A DNA stretch of 64,000 nt from Diplonema japonicum (taxonomy: Eukaryota; Euglenozoa; Diplonemea; Diplonemida; Diplonemidae), in NCBI GenBank assembly GCA_964019335.1, contig OZ025700.1, forward strand, positions 248,001-312,000, read 5' to 3'. The notes under the pieces were generated by a model, which worked only from the letters and a program-made list of their open reading frames with translations, was not told the DNA's origin and ran no database searches. Positions 1 to 10,232 of the stretch are shown piece by piece (position 1 is the first letter of the stretch; every line of letters starts with the position of its first letter). A program made the position numbers and the translations under genes.

Positions 1-3000
1 CGACTAAACTGTCGCCTGCGCCGTATGTTCGGTGAAGGAGTGGGAGGGATTGTTCTAAGAGATCTGCGGAATAAGCAGGGCATCGGATGTGCAGGTTCAT
101 GGCCACGTGGTACATTGTCCGTGCGTGGGTGACGTCTGATACTTGTTTTGAAACCTCGATCGCTGTGTCGAAATATAGCATTTTCTTCGTTGCCGCCGAC
201 GCCCTGCCCATCGTTAGCAGCCTGCCCACCGTTTCCCAAGCCGGTTTCCCGCCGTTTCTGAACATGTTCTTGTTAATTTGTTCCACGTACCCGGTTTGCC
301 CACTGCTCCTTGATATTTCTTTGTCTTCCAAACTTATCACCTTCGTCACGCATCGGAACGCTATGACATCCGGGCACGATTTCTCCGTCTCAGAAGGTTT
401 CAAAGACAACGGCGGGTTGAGCTGAAGCCCGGCTAGACCGGCGATTCTGCGAACGAGTCTTTCCATGCTGATGTTTTGCCGCACCTTCGCAGGGGTTTCC
501 TCGTACTTCTCCTTCACGAACGGGAGGAACTCGATGGACCAGAATTGTTGGCTCTGCAGGTCCGTTCCACAAAGAAGTTTCAGCAACCTATTGACGTCCT
601 GCAAAGGGTGCTTCGACGAGAAGACCGTGGTGCATACAAGGTCCTTGAAAGCCCTTCCCAGAATCTCCTCGTTTAGAATTTCGATCGCCGCAAACCCGCC
701 TTTTTTTACAAAGGTGTTCTCGTCTGGTTCTTGCCCTGTTGCGGTTGTCTGGAGTTGGATCTTGGGCTTCACCAGCCCATCGTGACGGTGCTGCTTCCCA
801 ACACGGATCCCTCTTGTGTGTTGCGTTGGGGTTCCCTTCACAAAGGCGTGCTGTTTCACATTGTCTGAATACGCGTATTTTTCTACCATAGCGCTGAGGA
901 CGCCCAGCTGGTGACACGTCATTCCCTTGTCTTTGATAAACTTCAGTAATGACCCTCCATCCATCTCCGACAAGGCCAGCGTGCTTGTATTTATCTCGCT
1001 GGCAAGGTCTGGTACAACCGACGCGTAAAGCCGTTTCCACACCTTGGCAGCTTTTCGATCCGCCTGTCCTCGGAGGTACATAGGAGCGAAGGGGTAGTAC
1101 GCGCAAGAAAGCAACGGGTATGGCGATGTTTTAAGCACCTTCGGACCCAGCCTTCTAACCGTGGATTCGTTGCGAGGAGGCTGGCATGGGAGTAGATTTG
1201 ACGCTTGTGTGATGTACAGCCTGTGGTGTTCAGGGTCTTTCCGTACTTCAACGGCCAATCCAGCAACCTCCACTGTTCCAATGGGGTTTGTCTCGACGCT
1301 GGTTTTGGATGATGTGAAATCTGTTGAGTTGCGTGTTCTGGAGGCGTTGAGGTGTCTGACGTCCAACGACGATGTTTCGCAAGTAGAAGAAGACCTCTCG
1401 TTTAAAGATGTGAGATGTCTGAAATTTCGCACCGCGCGCACGCCTGGCTTTATCTTCCCCTTCTCGTACACGGTCACGGAGAACTCCGTGAGATTGAACT
1501 CCTGGCCGACGTGGCGAAGCATCGCTACTGCATCGTCTTCCGGTTTCAAACACATCCCGCATGATACATATCTCGCCTCTTTGAATGTTTCCGTGTAGTC
1601 GTCTTTGCTTTCTTGTTTGGGGAGAAGGGTCAGTATGATCTTTGTCGAGGACGATGGGAGATATTCTTCCTCGTGAGTAATTTTGATGTCTTTCGTTGGA
1701 GGGGCTTGCTGAAGCTGCCCCCCCGCATGTAGGTCCTCATCAACAGTAATCGAACACGACACGAATAGACGGTGTCCTTTATAAGACACCACGCAGCACA
1801 ACGGTACCGAAGCTAAGTTCGTCCGTGCGACGCCTTGCAAGGCTCTCAGTTCTACCTTCGCGGCCTTCATGGCAAGCAGTGTTGACCCGTGAAACTGCAC
1901 GGCTTGCGGGTTGGTTACCAATTTGTAACTGATACCGTTGACGTAGTACTGCCACTTTCTTCCAACGATTGGGTTGATGCGCTTGTACCCTACAGGATGC
2001 TCGACATCGTCCACAATGGTTTTGCACACGGGCGTCGCAACATTCGTGAAACGTTGGTTAAGATCTGTGAGCAGCTCTGCTTTGTGCTGCGGGTTGCACG
2101 ACAATTCGAGGATATGCTGGAACTCTTCATTAAGCGAGACACCAAGCGATGATTCTTGATCGTGTGACCTTGGTAGGGAAGCCTTATATGGAATAGTGAG
2201 TGACCGTTTGGGCAGAACCCGACGTACTCTTGGATAGCTGCGTGATCTGCGGGGTTTCTTTAAGTCGAATCTTTTCGGGTTCACATTGATACGAACGACG
2301 TCGCAGGGCTGGTGGCCTTCCTTCTCTATTTCGATTGCGTTCAGCGTCGTTCTGAACTGGCTCTTCCAGCTCGACACGGATTTTGTGTACCACTGCTGTG
2401 CGGTCTGCCGTTCGCTCACCTCTTCGAGAACAACCAGTTGTATTTCATGGTATAGGATGATCTCCCCATGCAATGCTGCTTCCATGCCCGACACAAGCTT
2501 TCTTGCTGCAGGCTCCCAGGTCTCCGTTGAGACCAGCACTTCATTGTGCTCCTCCTCTTCGATCAGCCGTCTCTCGTGGCCCTCGCCCTGCGTGCATGAG
2601 TCATATGCCCCACCAGAAAGCCTTATTTTGTTCTCGTCGTAGCGCTTCTCACGCGCCTGTGCGGCAATGCACGAGCTTGCCAACAACGATTTTCTGATGT
2701 TCAACGGTGTTTGCAGCTTCTCCTGTGCCCCGTAGATCGCCGACTTTTTCCGTTCTTGTCCTAGATTCGTCAACCGTGCGCACACAACATGCCGCGGGCT
2801 GGCTGCGAATAGGACAGGCTTGTTTGGACTCAACGTGCGCGAGAAAACGTTCATTCTCTTCAAGACGTTCACCTTGCGCACGACACGTTCAGTGAGCATG
2901 TCCTCCGATTCGTGTGTTACCTCCACCTTTTTGCAATTCAGACTCTTTGTTGAATCCTTCGGTTCGGGGAAATAGTAGTCTCCCTCAGATGTCAGTTCGA

Positions 3001-6000
3001 TCAGCCGTGCCTCGTCCAGTTCCAGCTCCTCGGGGTGCATCTCCCTCATGACGCTTTGAAGTGTTTTTTGAAAGGCTGCATCGTCGACATCGAACACGTC
3101 GCTGTACGTACGGGCACGCAGCGCCAGCTCCTTCAAGGAAAGGGTCCGTTCGGGGATCGCTTCCAAGAAGGACAGCACGAGTTCTTTCTTCAACTGGTTG
3201 ATTCGCCGCATGCGGCTTGCGGTGTGTTTGAAGTCAGCAGCCAGCCCAGGATGGAAGCAACGCGGCCCGATCCCCAGAGCATCACCCGCCCCGTGAAGCG
3301 TTGTAAGCAAATTCCATGTTGTCGTGTTCAACATAATGACAGAGGACTCCGTCCCAACGAACAGCGTGCAGCCCTGCTTGGGGATGTACTTCAACACCGT
3401 GATACAGTTCTCGCAACAGCGGACCGTCTTCACCTTCTTGACTGCCTCCGGGCCAACGGTCTGCGTCTCGTCAGAGATTTCAGAAAGGTCGTAAATTTGC
3501 AAGTACCCAACCTCATCACCTGTGAACATCCTCCGCTCCTTCAGGTCCACCTCGATGGCGTAGATGGCTTCCTGGTCGCCGTACACGCCACTCCAGGTCA
3601 GCACTTGTTCTAAGTTTTTTACGTTCCAAATCTTCAGCAACCCGCTACCTTCAGAGGACACGACAAGTCCCCGTGTCCACGGTAGCCACACCATGCATTC
3701 CATCCGCCGTCCCAGGTTAAAGATAGATGCTTGGATGCCCTCCTGTACAAGAGATTTACGCAAAAAAGGCGGAGCCCCGTAAATGGTATCCCTCGCCTTG
3801 TGCAGAGCGTTCTCGGCGTTGATAATGAACTGCGGCACGGGTGGGTGGATGGGACCGGTGCGGAGAGACACAAAAGCATCTGCACCTGTCGTCACGGCGA
3901 GCCGGCACCGTGGGGACGAATGGATGGTGTCCAGGCACAGCACTGCGCACTTCCCCGTAGTGCTTCCGAGTACCACAGAAGTGTCTACTAAAGTCAAGCA
4001 CGCTGCCCCGCCTATGGCCCGCAGGGATATAACTTTCCAAACATAGTTTGAGGGTTCGGAATCTCTGTAGATACGGACTGTGTTTGACCCAGCGACGATG
4101 ATCAGCCGTAAAGGATCGGTATCCTCCTGTTTGGCCATCGTGACGAAGGCAACGCCTGCGTCGTTGTACCCAACGTCTGAGGTACCTGCTTCGTGAGGAA
4201 TGAACTGTCGCAGCAACTGCCCGCTCCCACAGTTCCACACCTGGACACCAGAGTTCTCCGTGCTCGCTACCACCAAGCGTCTCTCGTCAGAGTCAAGACA
4301 GACCCCGGCAGCACCACCAGCAACATCAATGTTCATCGTCGGCTGCAATGACCCGAAGTCCCACAGGCTGATCCGTGTGCTGGATGCTGTGATGATCTGG
4401 TTGAACTTCTTGCTAAAGATAACATGGGTGATGTCTTGCCGTGTTTTTTGAGTGGTGCTCAACCCCAAAGCAGTCCGGCGAACCACACGAAGCATGGGCC
4501 GTTTGAACAGTTTCGTGTCCGCGGTGATGATTGTGTCACGTCGGGGATCGTACATCAAGGCTCCCACGGGCGTCGAGGTTCCCATCTTAATGCGTTCCTT
4601 CTCCTGTTGGATGACCCTGTAGGTGCGGACGTCCCATATGCGAATGATGTCGTCTGTTGCTAAGGTGATGATCTGGTTGTCGGAAGAGTTGAATTCAGCA
4701 GCGACGATCCGTCCCATGTGCCTGGACAGGGCAGCGAGGGGTGTCGGGACGAAGGGGTTCCACACCAAGGCGTGTCGTTCGAGTCCCACGCTTACGATCA
4801 TTTTGTGCTCGGACGAGTAGTCAAGAGAGAGGACACCTTTTTGATGCCGTGTGATGGGGCCCACGTCCTGCACATTCGAAGAGCACCCGTGCAGTGTCTT
4901 GAGCACGACGCCCTTCTCGATATGAACCACGTGAATGTCGGAGTCCATACCCGCGGTGATGACACAGTCCTTGTCCTGCACTGCTTGGATCGATGTGACA
5001 GCGGTCTTGTGAAACCCCCATTGCAGTTTACTTTCGCAGGTGGTGCGGCGTTTTGTGTCTTCGTTAACGTCGAACACACGGACAACACCATCGAGATGCC
5101 CAGTGAGCAGCAGCTCAGACTGGCTGCCTGATGACCGATAGTGACCAAGCCCCCTCACAGGGACCACCATCTCCGGAGCGACGGTGACTTCAAACGTGTC
5201 GAACACCTTCTCTGCAGCCCACATTCTCTGGAGAAGGTCTCCGCCTTTGCGCTGCAAAAGCTCAGTGACGTTGGTACCCTTGGGTTGCCTTTGTGGAGTT
5301 CTTTGCGTCATTTTTGGTATCCGAAACTGCCGCCTCGTCGTAACATCAAGACTAGCCGAGGGCATTGGCCTCCGCTTACCCTTAAGAGAAAGACGAAGCT
5401 TTCCTGTTTTACAGTGATACAACGTAACAAGAGAATCGATGGTGCTCACAGCTAAGAGGTCAGATTTCGGAAGGATGACCATATCGCTGCAGCACGTGGT
5501 GCCGTTGTGGATGGTGGATTGGTATTCAAGGCTGCCTGAAGACCAGCATTTGACGGAGCCGTCCTCGGACGCTGTGTAGTAGCGGTCCATGGTGGGGTGT
5601 TGCTTGATCTTCGTGATTTTACTTTTGTGGTACACCTCCTTCTGTTGCCGCAAGGGACGCAGACAGCTCGATTTGAACCGCCTCCCGCAGTCGTTGTACC
5701 TCACAGAATCGTTCACAGTCAAGGCACTGAAGTACTCTGCTAGCTCGTACCAATCAATGGCTCCTGAGGCGTTCGCATCGATGTGTAGAAACAGCCGTTC
5801 AAGGTCGCTGTTGTCTATCTCCACATTGTCATTGCTGACAACCGCCCGGAAGGCCTTAATGAACTCTTCGAGGGTGAGCTCCTGCGCTTCGTTTCCCTTG
5901 TAAAAGAAATCTTCGACAAGTTTCTGCAGTTCATCGACTTCCAAGATCTCCAACCCAGTCCCGTACCCCCGAGCAGGAACTGCATCATCATTGTCGGTCT

Positions 6001-6010
6001 CGGATTCCAT
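1..6010 (-). CDS. Giant EF-hand / WD40-repeat protein (3' end beyond window)
   Basis: The frame is open from the ATG at 6010 to the left edge, 2003 codons with no stop, so the C-terminus is missing. An EF-hand lies near residues 75-100, with the loop DANASGAIDWYE carrying D, N, S, G, I, D and E at the calcium-binding positions. WD40-type blades follow over roughly residues 140-950, with repeated WD-like ends such as VKCW, VRVFD, IRIWD, ISLWD, VQVW and LKIW. A long charged region comes next. The last 60 residues look helical and TPR-like (LLEQSLPLLHRTYGAG). An EF-hand plus WD40 layout is known from WDR49/WDY-type proteins, often of flagellated cells; that assignment is inference. No intron is needed anywhere. 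The start follows a short leader after a G/C homopolymer at about 6058-6070 and is the first in-frame ATG. Confidence 0.85.
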   Translation of the reverse strand, partial: MESETDNDDAVPARGYGTGLEILEVDELQKLVEDFFYKGNEAQELTLEEFIKAFRAVVSNDNVEIDNSDLERLFLHIDANASGAIDWYELAEYFSALTVNDSVRYNDCGRRFKSSCLRPLRQQKEVYHKSKITKIKQHPTMDRYYTASEDGSVKCWSSGSLEYQSTIHNGTTCCSDMVILPKSDLLAVSTIDSLVTLYHCKTGKLRLSLKGKRRPMPSASLDVTTRRQFRIPKMTQRTPQRQPKGTNVTELLQRKGGDLLQRMWAAEKVFDTFEVTVAPEMVVPVRGLGHYRSSGSQSELLLTGHLDGVVRVFDVNEDTKRRTTCESKLQWGFHKTAVTSIQAVQDKDCVITAGMDSDIHVVHIEKGVVLKTLHGCSSNVQDVGPITRHQKGVLSLDYSSEHKMIVSVGLERHALVWNPFVPTPLAALSRHMGRIVAAEFNSSDNQIITLATDDIIRIWDVRTYRVIQQEKERIKMGTSTPVGALMYDPRRDTIITADTKLFKRPMLRVVRRTALGLSTTQKTRQDITHVIFSKKFNQIITASSTRISLWDFGSLQPTMNIDVAGGAAGVCLDSDERRLVVASTENSGVQVWNCGSGQLLRQFIPHEAGTSDVGYNDAGVAFVTMAKQEDTDPLRLIIVAGSNTVRIYRDSEPSNYVWKVISLRAIGGAACLTLVDTSVVLGSTTGKCAVLCLDTIHSSPRCRLAVTTGADAFVSLRTGPIHPPVPQFIINAENALHKARDTIYGAPPFLRKSLVQEGIQASIFNLGRRMECMVWLPWTRGLVVSSEGSGLLKIWNVKNLEQVLTWSGVYGDQEAIYAIEVDLKERRMFTGDEVGYLQIYDLSEISDETQTVGPEAVKKVKTVRCCENCITVLKYIPKQGCTLFVGTESSVIMLNTTTWNLLTTLHGAGDALGIGPRCFHPGLAADFKHTASRMRRINQLKKELVLSFLEAIPERTLSLKELALRARTYSDVFDVDDAAFQKTLQSVMREMHPEELELDEARLIELTSEGDYYFPEPKDSTKSLNCKKVEVTHESEDMLTERVVRKVNVLKRMNVFSRTLSPNKPVLFAASPRHVVCARLTNLGQERKKSAIYGAQEKLQTPLNIRKSLLASSCIAAQAREKRYDENKIRLSGGAYDSCTQGEGHERRLIEEEEHNEVLVSTETWEPAARKLVSGMEAALHGEIILYHEIQLVVLEEVSERQTAQQWYTKSVSSWKSQFRTTLNAIEIEKEGHQPCDVVRINVNPKRFDLKKPRRSRSYPRVRRVLPKRSLTIPYKASLPRSHDQESSLGVSLNEEFQHILELSCNPQHKAELLTDLNQRFTNVATPVCKTIVDDVEHPVGYKRINPIVGRKWQYYVNGISYKLVTNPQAVQFHGSTLLAMKAAKVELRALQGVARTNLASVPLCCVVSYKGHRLFVSCSITVDEDLHAGGQLQQAPPTKDIKITHEEEYLPSSSTKIILTLLPKQESKDDYTETFKEARYVSCGMCLKPEDDAVAMLRHVGQEFNLTEFSVTVYEKGKIKPGVRAVRNFRHLTSLNERSSSTCETSSLDVRHLNASRTRNSTDFTSSKTSVETNPIGTVEVAGLAVEVRKDPEHHRLYITQASNLLPCQPPRNESTVRRLGPKVLKTSPYPLLSCAYYPFAPMYLRGQADRKAAKVWKRLYASVVPDLASEINTSTLALSEMDGGSLLKFIKDKGMTCHQLGVLSAMVEKYAYSDNVKQHAFVKGTPTQHTRGIRVGKQHRHDGLVKPKIQLQTTATGQEPDENTFVKKGGFAAIEILNEEILGRAFKDLVCTTVFSSKHPLQDVNRLLKLLCGTDLQSQQFWSIEFLPFVKEKYEETPAKVRQNISMERLVRRIAGLAGLQLNPPLSLKPSETEKSCPDVIAFRCVTKVISLEDKEISRSSGQTGYVEQINKNMFRNGGKPAWETVGRLLTMGRASAATKKMLYFDTAIEVSKQVSDVTHARTMYHVAMNLHIRCPAYSADLLEQSLPLLHRTYGAGDSLV

Positions 6011-6082
6011 ATGCCCACCTGGGAAATAAAAAATATCGATGTGGTGGTAAAACATGGGGGGGGGGGGGGGATAATATATAGT

Positions 6083-7369
6083 CTAGTGTTTTAAATGAAA
6101 GATTTCTAGATCTAGTACATTGAAGGTTGTTCGTTCCTCTGGGAGGACGCAGCCTTTGTAGCTGTGCATCGATCGGCAGATTCCTTTCCGCAGTTTCTTG
6201 TCGATGTTGAGGTCGTGTCCTCCACCGAAGGTAGGCCCGTACTGTTTAGACGCGACAATGGCATACTGGGCCTTCGACGGCTTGACCTTGATGGTAGCCA
6301 CATCACCCGAAACACATGTGAACAAGAATGCTGCAGGCGATTCGACATAATATGGCTTTGCCACTTCCGACCACGCAACAGGACCTGTGTACCCACCAAG
6401 GACATCACCCTGTACGCTTCGTATGACTGTAAGCGTGCTTGCCTTGTCCTTCACCGCAGAATGGAACGTGTCGCCGTGGTTTTTTTCCCGTCTTGATTTA
6501 CTGAAGATTAGTTCCGCTGCCATGTAATGCCATGGAAGGCTCCGCACTAGCTGCTTCTCGTGTTTGTCCGACAAGATGTACGAGTCGAGAAATCGGAGAC
6601 CGGCCACCCTTTCTGACCATGGATCATGGCCCTTCACAGGTACCTTTATCCCTCTAGGTACGGTGTTTAAATACGGGTTCAAACACTCTTTGAGAATCTT
6701 CACTGTTTTCAGAATCTGGACCACTTGGACCGGACGGACCTGTTCTGGTGAGAAAATAGTGGTCGTTAGTAATGACAGTCTTGGGATGGGGTCGGCGTTG
6801 ATGTCCACTCCAGGTGTCGATGCTGCGGGGCTGTCCAAACCTAAAATAGGGGAACAGGAATTGGACCTTATGGAATGCGACCGAATAGTGTTGCTCTCAG
6901 GGCTTTCGCTACCAAGATCCGACAGAAAGTCCGAGAAGTTCACCCCGGTTTGAGGTGAAGGTATATCGGTCCCTTTGGCGTTGGCGGCCTTCAGGTGTAA
7001 TAGTTCTCTCACCACAGCCAATTTGTCGGCCGTGCTTTCTGAACCGATTTCCTTCAAAGCAGCCCGCATTGATTCTTGATATTCACGCTCAATCTTGGAC
7101 ACATAAAGCTCCCTTGACGCTTGTATGTCTTGAATTGCCTTCTGCAAGGTCTCTTCCCTTTCGTCCTGATCGATCGCCTTCAACAGTTTATGTGCGTCGG
7201 CCTTCAGCCTTGCTATGTTCTCGCACACGTAGGCAACTACAGTGTGCTCTTTGAAGCATCTTTTCGTGTGGAGGTCTTCGCTGCATTCTGAGCAGAGCCT
7301 TGCTTTGCACTCCATGCACCACACGGAGGGGGACACCGCACTGCAGAACCCGCATAAGAGGGATGTCAT
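6083..7369 (-). CDS. B-box zinc finger + TLDc domain protein
   Basis: This 428-residue protein opens with a B-box-like zinc cluster (residues about 6-45, CGFC, CMEC, CSEC and a His). A helical stretch follows to about residue 95 (ARLKADAHKLLKAIDQDERE), then a Ser/Pro-rich linker. The C-terminal third (about 250-428) is a TLDc domain: LPWHYMAAELIFSKS, TFHS, TLTVI, GGYT, the AFLF strand and the signature YGPTFGGGHDL. TLDc proteins are linked to oxidative-stress resistance and V-ATPase regulation; a B-box is an interaction module. Joining the two domains suggests a scaffold or regulator. The ATG sits behind an A-rich leader. The upstream gap to 7626 is mainly poly-A/T. Confidence 0.85.
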   Translation of the reverse strand: MTSLLCGFCSAVSPSVWCMECKARLCSECSEDLHTKRCFKEHTVVAYVCENIARLKADAHKLLKAIDQDEREETLQKAIQDIQASRELYVSKIEREYQESMRAALKEIGSESTADKLAVVRELLHLKAANAKGTDIPSPQTGVNFSDFLSDLGSESPESNTIRSHSIRSNSCSPILGLDSPAASTPGVDINADPIPRLSLLTTTIFSPEQVRPVQVVQILKTVKILKECLNPYLNTVPRGIKVPVKGHDPWSERVAGLRFLDSYILSDKHEKQLVRSLPWHYMAAELIFSKSRREKNHGDTFHSAVKDKASTLTVIRSVQGDVLGGYTGPVAWSEVAKPYYVESPAAFLFTCVSGDVATIKVKPSKAQYAIVASKQYGPTFGGGHDLNIDKKLRKGICRSMHSYKGCVLPEERTTFNVLDLEIFHLKH

Positions 7370-7483
7370 TTCTTTTTTTTTTTTTTCTCTCTCTTTTTCT
7401 TCGCCCTCTTCTTTACTTCATCCCTTTTAAAAAAAAAGATTCAAAAAGCAATGGGCTTGAAACAAAAAAAGAAAATACTGGGG

Positions 7484-7514
<31 letters not shown>

Positions 7515-7582
7515 CATTCATTTCCCTCATAAAAGGAAGCCGGACCTACCCATAGGCCGTGTAAATAAAATATTATAAAAAA

Positions 7583-7616
<34 letters not shown>

Positions 7617-7626
7617 AGATTAATTG

Positions 7627-9306
7627 TCAACCGCACAGCAAACTGAGAAGCTCGTGCAAAATCGCGTCCTGCACGTAACCGACGTGGTGGTTGTGATCGG
7701 GGGAGAGGTGGATCAGAGGGATGGACGGTGCAAATGTGTCGACAAACGAGATGTTCTTTGAAACCATGACCCGAGCAGTTTCATCATTGAAGAGGGCGAT
7801 CCGAGGATTCGTACGGTACTCTCCCTTGAGCTTCGCAAACCGACGTTGATTCGGCGGGTATGCTGGCATTGACATCCAAATAGGAAACCGCACTGTGGAG
7901 AGCTCAGAGGCAACACGCGACACAGCGTTGGAGTACTTTTTGAAGGACCACCTCCCTACGTTGAGGATCTCTTTTTGCTGAGCGTCCTTTCCCCCGCCCC
8001 CCAACGCCCAGGAACCGAAGCCCGCCGCCACCGTATCGTACTTCTTACCCAAATCGCTCATTTTATACTTCTCCAGGTAAATATCGTTGTACAGATCAAG
8101 CGTTGTGTTCTTCCCGACCACTTTTGCGATTCCGTTCATAAGCTTCACACCCGGGTCCATTTCGGTTTCGTTTGGTGATAGAAAATTCACCATTTTAACA
8201 TACGTCACCCTGTTATGGGAATCACCGATGAAGGCCACGCGTCTGTTTTTAAGACATTCCGCGGCTTTTTCGTAGTCAATCTTCGGTAGGTAACAGCCAG
8301 CAGGACGCCAGGTGAACAGCTGGGTTATATTGAATCTTTCAAAATGCGTGAATTGTTTTTCAGGAGGAAGCGTTGGAGCAACGGCAGTCGAAACCCATTT
8401 TGAACCACCGTCAAGGTACCGAAGACCGGATCGACAGGGTTTCGCCGGTTTTTTTACTTTTTGCGCCTTGTCATCACGAGTGCATGTTAAGCGGTGGACT
8501 GCCACTAAGGTGAACTGGTCCCAGATGTAGTTTTTTGACGATCGAAATGACCCGCTTTTCAAGACCTTCCCGTGAATGGGGTGGTTGTAATGCCAGATGT
8601 TCTTCTCGGGGTCTGGGTGTTCAGCTCCTTCTATGACCCTACCCTTTGTTCCCCTCCTTGATTCGTTCGTTCTTAGCAACTGCAGCCTTGCCATCACAGG
8701 TGTAGTCGTTGACATTTCGTCAAATGCTTTATGGTTTTCGTACCATACCTCCGCTTCAATGCGATAGACGCCTGAGGGTAGTACAAACTGTGCAGTGTAC
8801 TCGCAGGGCTTTTCGTGGTACAGAATTTTGGGTAGTATTATGCTGGGGCCGATGAGGCGGATTCTTAAGGAGGACGGGCCGGTTTTTTTGAGCTTTTCGA
8901 TGAGGGGTTGGGATTTCGTTGCCTTTTCTGGGTTGTTCTCGCACTTGTCGTGGCGGGTGTCTTTGATTATGAACCGGCCTTCGCACCCCGATGTGCCGTG
9001 GGAGGTGCACAGTCTTGTCGTTACCCCGCTGTTCTTTACAGCGGGGTCCAGTTCTTGGCAGGTTTCCTCCCTTTCGGTGTGTTCATCGATTTCGGACCAT
9101 CTGTCAGAATTTAGTTGCAGAATCTCTGGTGTGGGTGGGGTTTTGCTTGAAACTTGAACAAATGGCTCATGTGGGGCAGTGCCACCATCGCCGCCGTTGC
9201 CGCCCGGCATCTCCGGAGTGGTTATGTCGTCTGATCTCGAGCCCCATACCAGCACTCTTGCCACAAACAGTAAACATCCTGTAAAGACCCAGAAAATTCG
9301 TTTCAT
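7627..9306 (-). CDS. Secreted/membrane PC-esterase (SGNH-like, NXPE/TBL type) protein
   Basis: I place the start at the ATG at 9306, because it begins a signal peptide or anchor (MKRIFWVFTGCLLFVARVLV). The upstream open frame is low-complexity K/F only. The protein has 559 residues. A beta-rich, filamin-like segment lies around residues 130-215 (YTAQFVLPSGVYRIEAEVWY). The C-terminal half is a PC-esterase/SGNH-like fold: FIGDSHNR gives the GDS(H) nucleophile block, and DHNHHVGY near the end supplies candidate catalytic Asp/His. Related NXPE and trichome-birefringence-like proteins act in the secretory pathway, often on O-acetylated glycans. The substrate cannot be read from sequence. Cysteines in the middle suggest disulfides in an extracellular or luminal setting. 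Confidence 0.75.
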   Translation of the reverse strand: MKRIFWVFTGCLLFVARVLVWGSRSDDITTPEMPGGNGGDGGTAPHEPFVQVSSKTPPTPEILQLNSDRWSEIDEHTEREETCQELDPAVKNSGVTTRLCTSHGTSGCEGRFIIKDTRHDKCENNPEKATKSQPLIEKLKKTGPSSLRIRLIGPSIILPKILYHEKPCEYTAQFVLPSGVYRIEAEVWYENHKAFDEMSTTTPVMARLQLLRTNESRRGTKGRVIEGAEHPDPEKNIWHYNHPIHGKVLKSGSFRSSKNYIWDQFTLVAVHRLTCTRDDKAQKVKKPAKPCRSGLRYLDGGSKWVSTAVAPTLPPEKQFTHFERFNITQLFTWRPAGCYLPKIDYEKAAECLKNRRVAFIGDSHNRVTYVKMVNFLSPNETEMDPGVKLMNGIAKVVGKNTTLDLYNDIYLEKYKMSDLGKKYDTVAAGFGSWALGGGGKDAQQKEILNVGRWSFKKYSNAVSRVASELSTVRFPIWMSMPAYPPNQRRFAKLKGEYRTNPRIALFNDETARVMVSKNISFVDTFAPSIPLIHLSPDHNHHVGYVQDAILHELLSLLCG

Positions 9307-9385
9307 TTTTTGTGCATTTTTTTTTTTTCCCCTTCTCCCGTGGGATACAACAAAAAAAAAAAATTGTGGGGGGAAAAAAAAAAAG

Positions 9386-9422
<37 letters not shown>

Positions 9423-9476
9423 CATGGTAGCAAGGAGGAATGCGCTTTTCTCCCAACATGATTTCTTTTTCATTTC

Positions 9477-9509
<33 letters not shown>

Positions 9510-9670
9510 CTGTAAGTATCTCTTTTTTTTTTTTTTTTTTTTCCTTTTTTCTCTCGTTCTCTTGTTTCCTCTTTAATTTACAGGATTTATCAAAGGAAAA
9601 AAAAAAAAAAAAGCAAAAAAGAGGGATTGGTGTGTGAGAAAGGGAGCGGAGTAGAAATAAAGGAAAACAA
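9307..9670. other. Intergenic, homopolymer-rich
   Basis: The stretch is dominated by long A and T runs (for example 9388-9419, 9479-9510 and 9520-9542). No coding signal is seen on either strand beyond K/F-only frames. Confidence 0.7.
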
Positions 9671-9997
9671 ATGGGGCTTTAATTGCAACACTAGGTGGCG
9701 TTAAGCGTGCAATGAAGCACGAACTACCTACTTGATTACAGGGGGCGCTCCTCGGCCGAGCAGTAGCTTCTTCTGCGTTCCGCGTCGTGTCCTTAATGCG
9801 TGCGGTGTGCTCAACCCTAGCCGGGGCGTCCCGGGTAACCAAGATTCTGCGCTCGTGCAGTTTGCTGCATGTTCGTCACCCTGAGCATCTGCGTTACGTT
9901 CTTCCACTCGGGCGCTACCGGTGATGACCGACGAGGAGGTCAACAGCGAACAACACATCTGATGTACTTCTTATATTTCCATGTTATCCCCACCACC
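9671..9997. repeat. 327-bp dispersed repeat, copy 1
   Basis: It begins ATGGGGCTTT and ends CCCCACCACC. It matches 49549-49875 base for base in length, with only about seven substitutions (roughly 98% identity by eye). It is GC-rich compared with its surroundings and has no obvious terminal inverted repeats. On the minus strand a 76-codon frame is open in both copies, but two of its few differences change amino acids, so selection is not evident. A short mobile unit (SINE- or MITE-like) is likely; no convincing tRNA A/B-box pair was seen. Confidence 0.85.
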
Positions 9998-10060
9998 TTA
10001 ACAAAATAAAGTGTGAAAAGATATGTCGTGCCATTTTTTTCGCATACCAATGGTCAAGTT

Positions 10061-10096
<36 letters not shown>

Positions 10097-10218
10097 CAAA
10101 TATAATAAAGAGAGCAGGGGAGGGAGGGGGCGAGTGAGGTACGTGTTAATTATGTGCTTGCGCGTTGTGTTTAAAAGGATTTTTTACCACAGGGAATCCT
10201 CTCCCCCTTTTTCATTAA

Positions 10219-10232
10219 CCCATAAAGGACCG
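10219..10232 (+). repeat. Left TIR of piggyBac element
   Basis: CCCATAAAGGACCG is preceded directly by TTAA (10215-10218). A perfect 16-bp palindrome AGCTGAATATTCAGCT follows at 10234-10249, a possible transposase subterminal site. Confidence 0.9.

Noticed and set aside
588-1106. 172-codon minus frame and several plus frames within 1-6 kb
   Set aside because: They overlap the 2003-codon WD40 frame, which has clear domains; the others have none.
9671-9997. CTCF-like strings (CACTAGGTGGCG, CAGGGGGCGCT) in the 327-bp repeat
   Set aside because: CTCF is an animal protein; in a protist these matches are best treated as coincidence.
9671-9997. tRNA- or 5S-derived SINE
   Set aside because: No convincing A-box plus B-box spacing was found on either strand.
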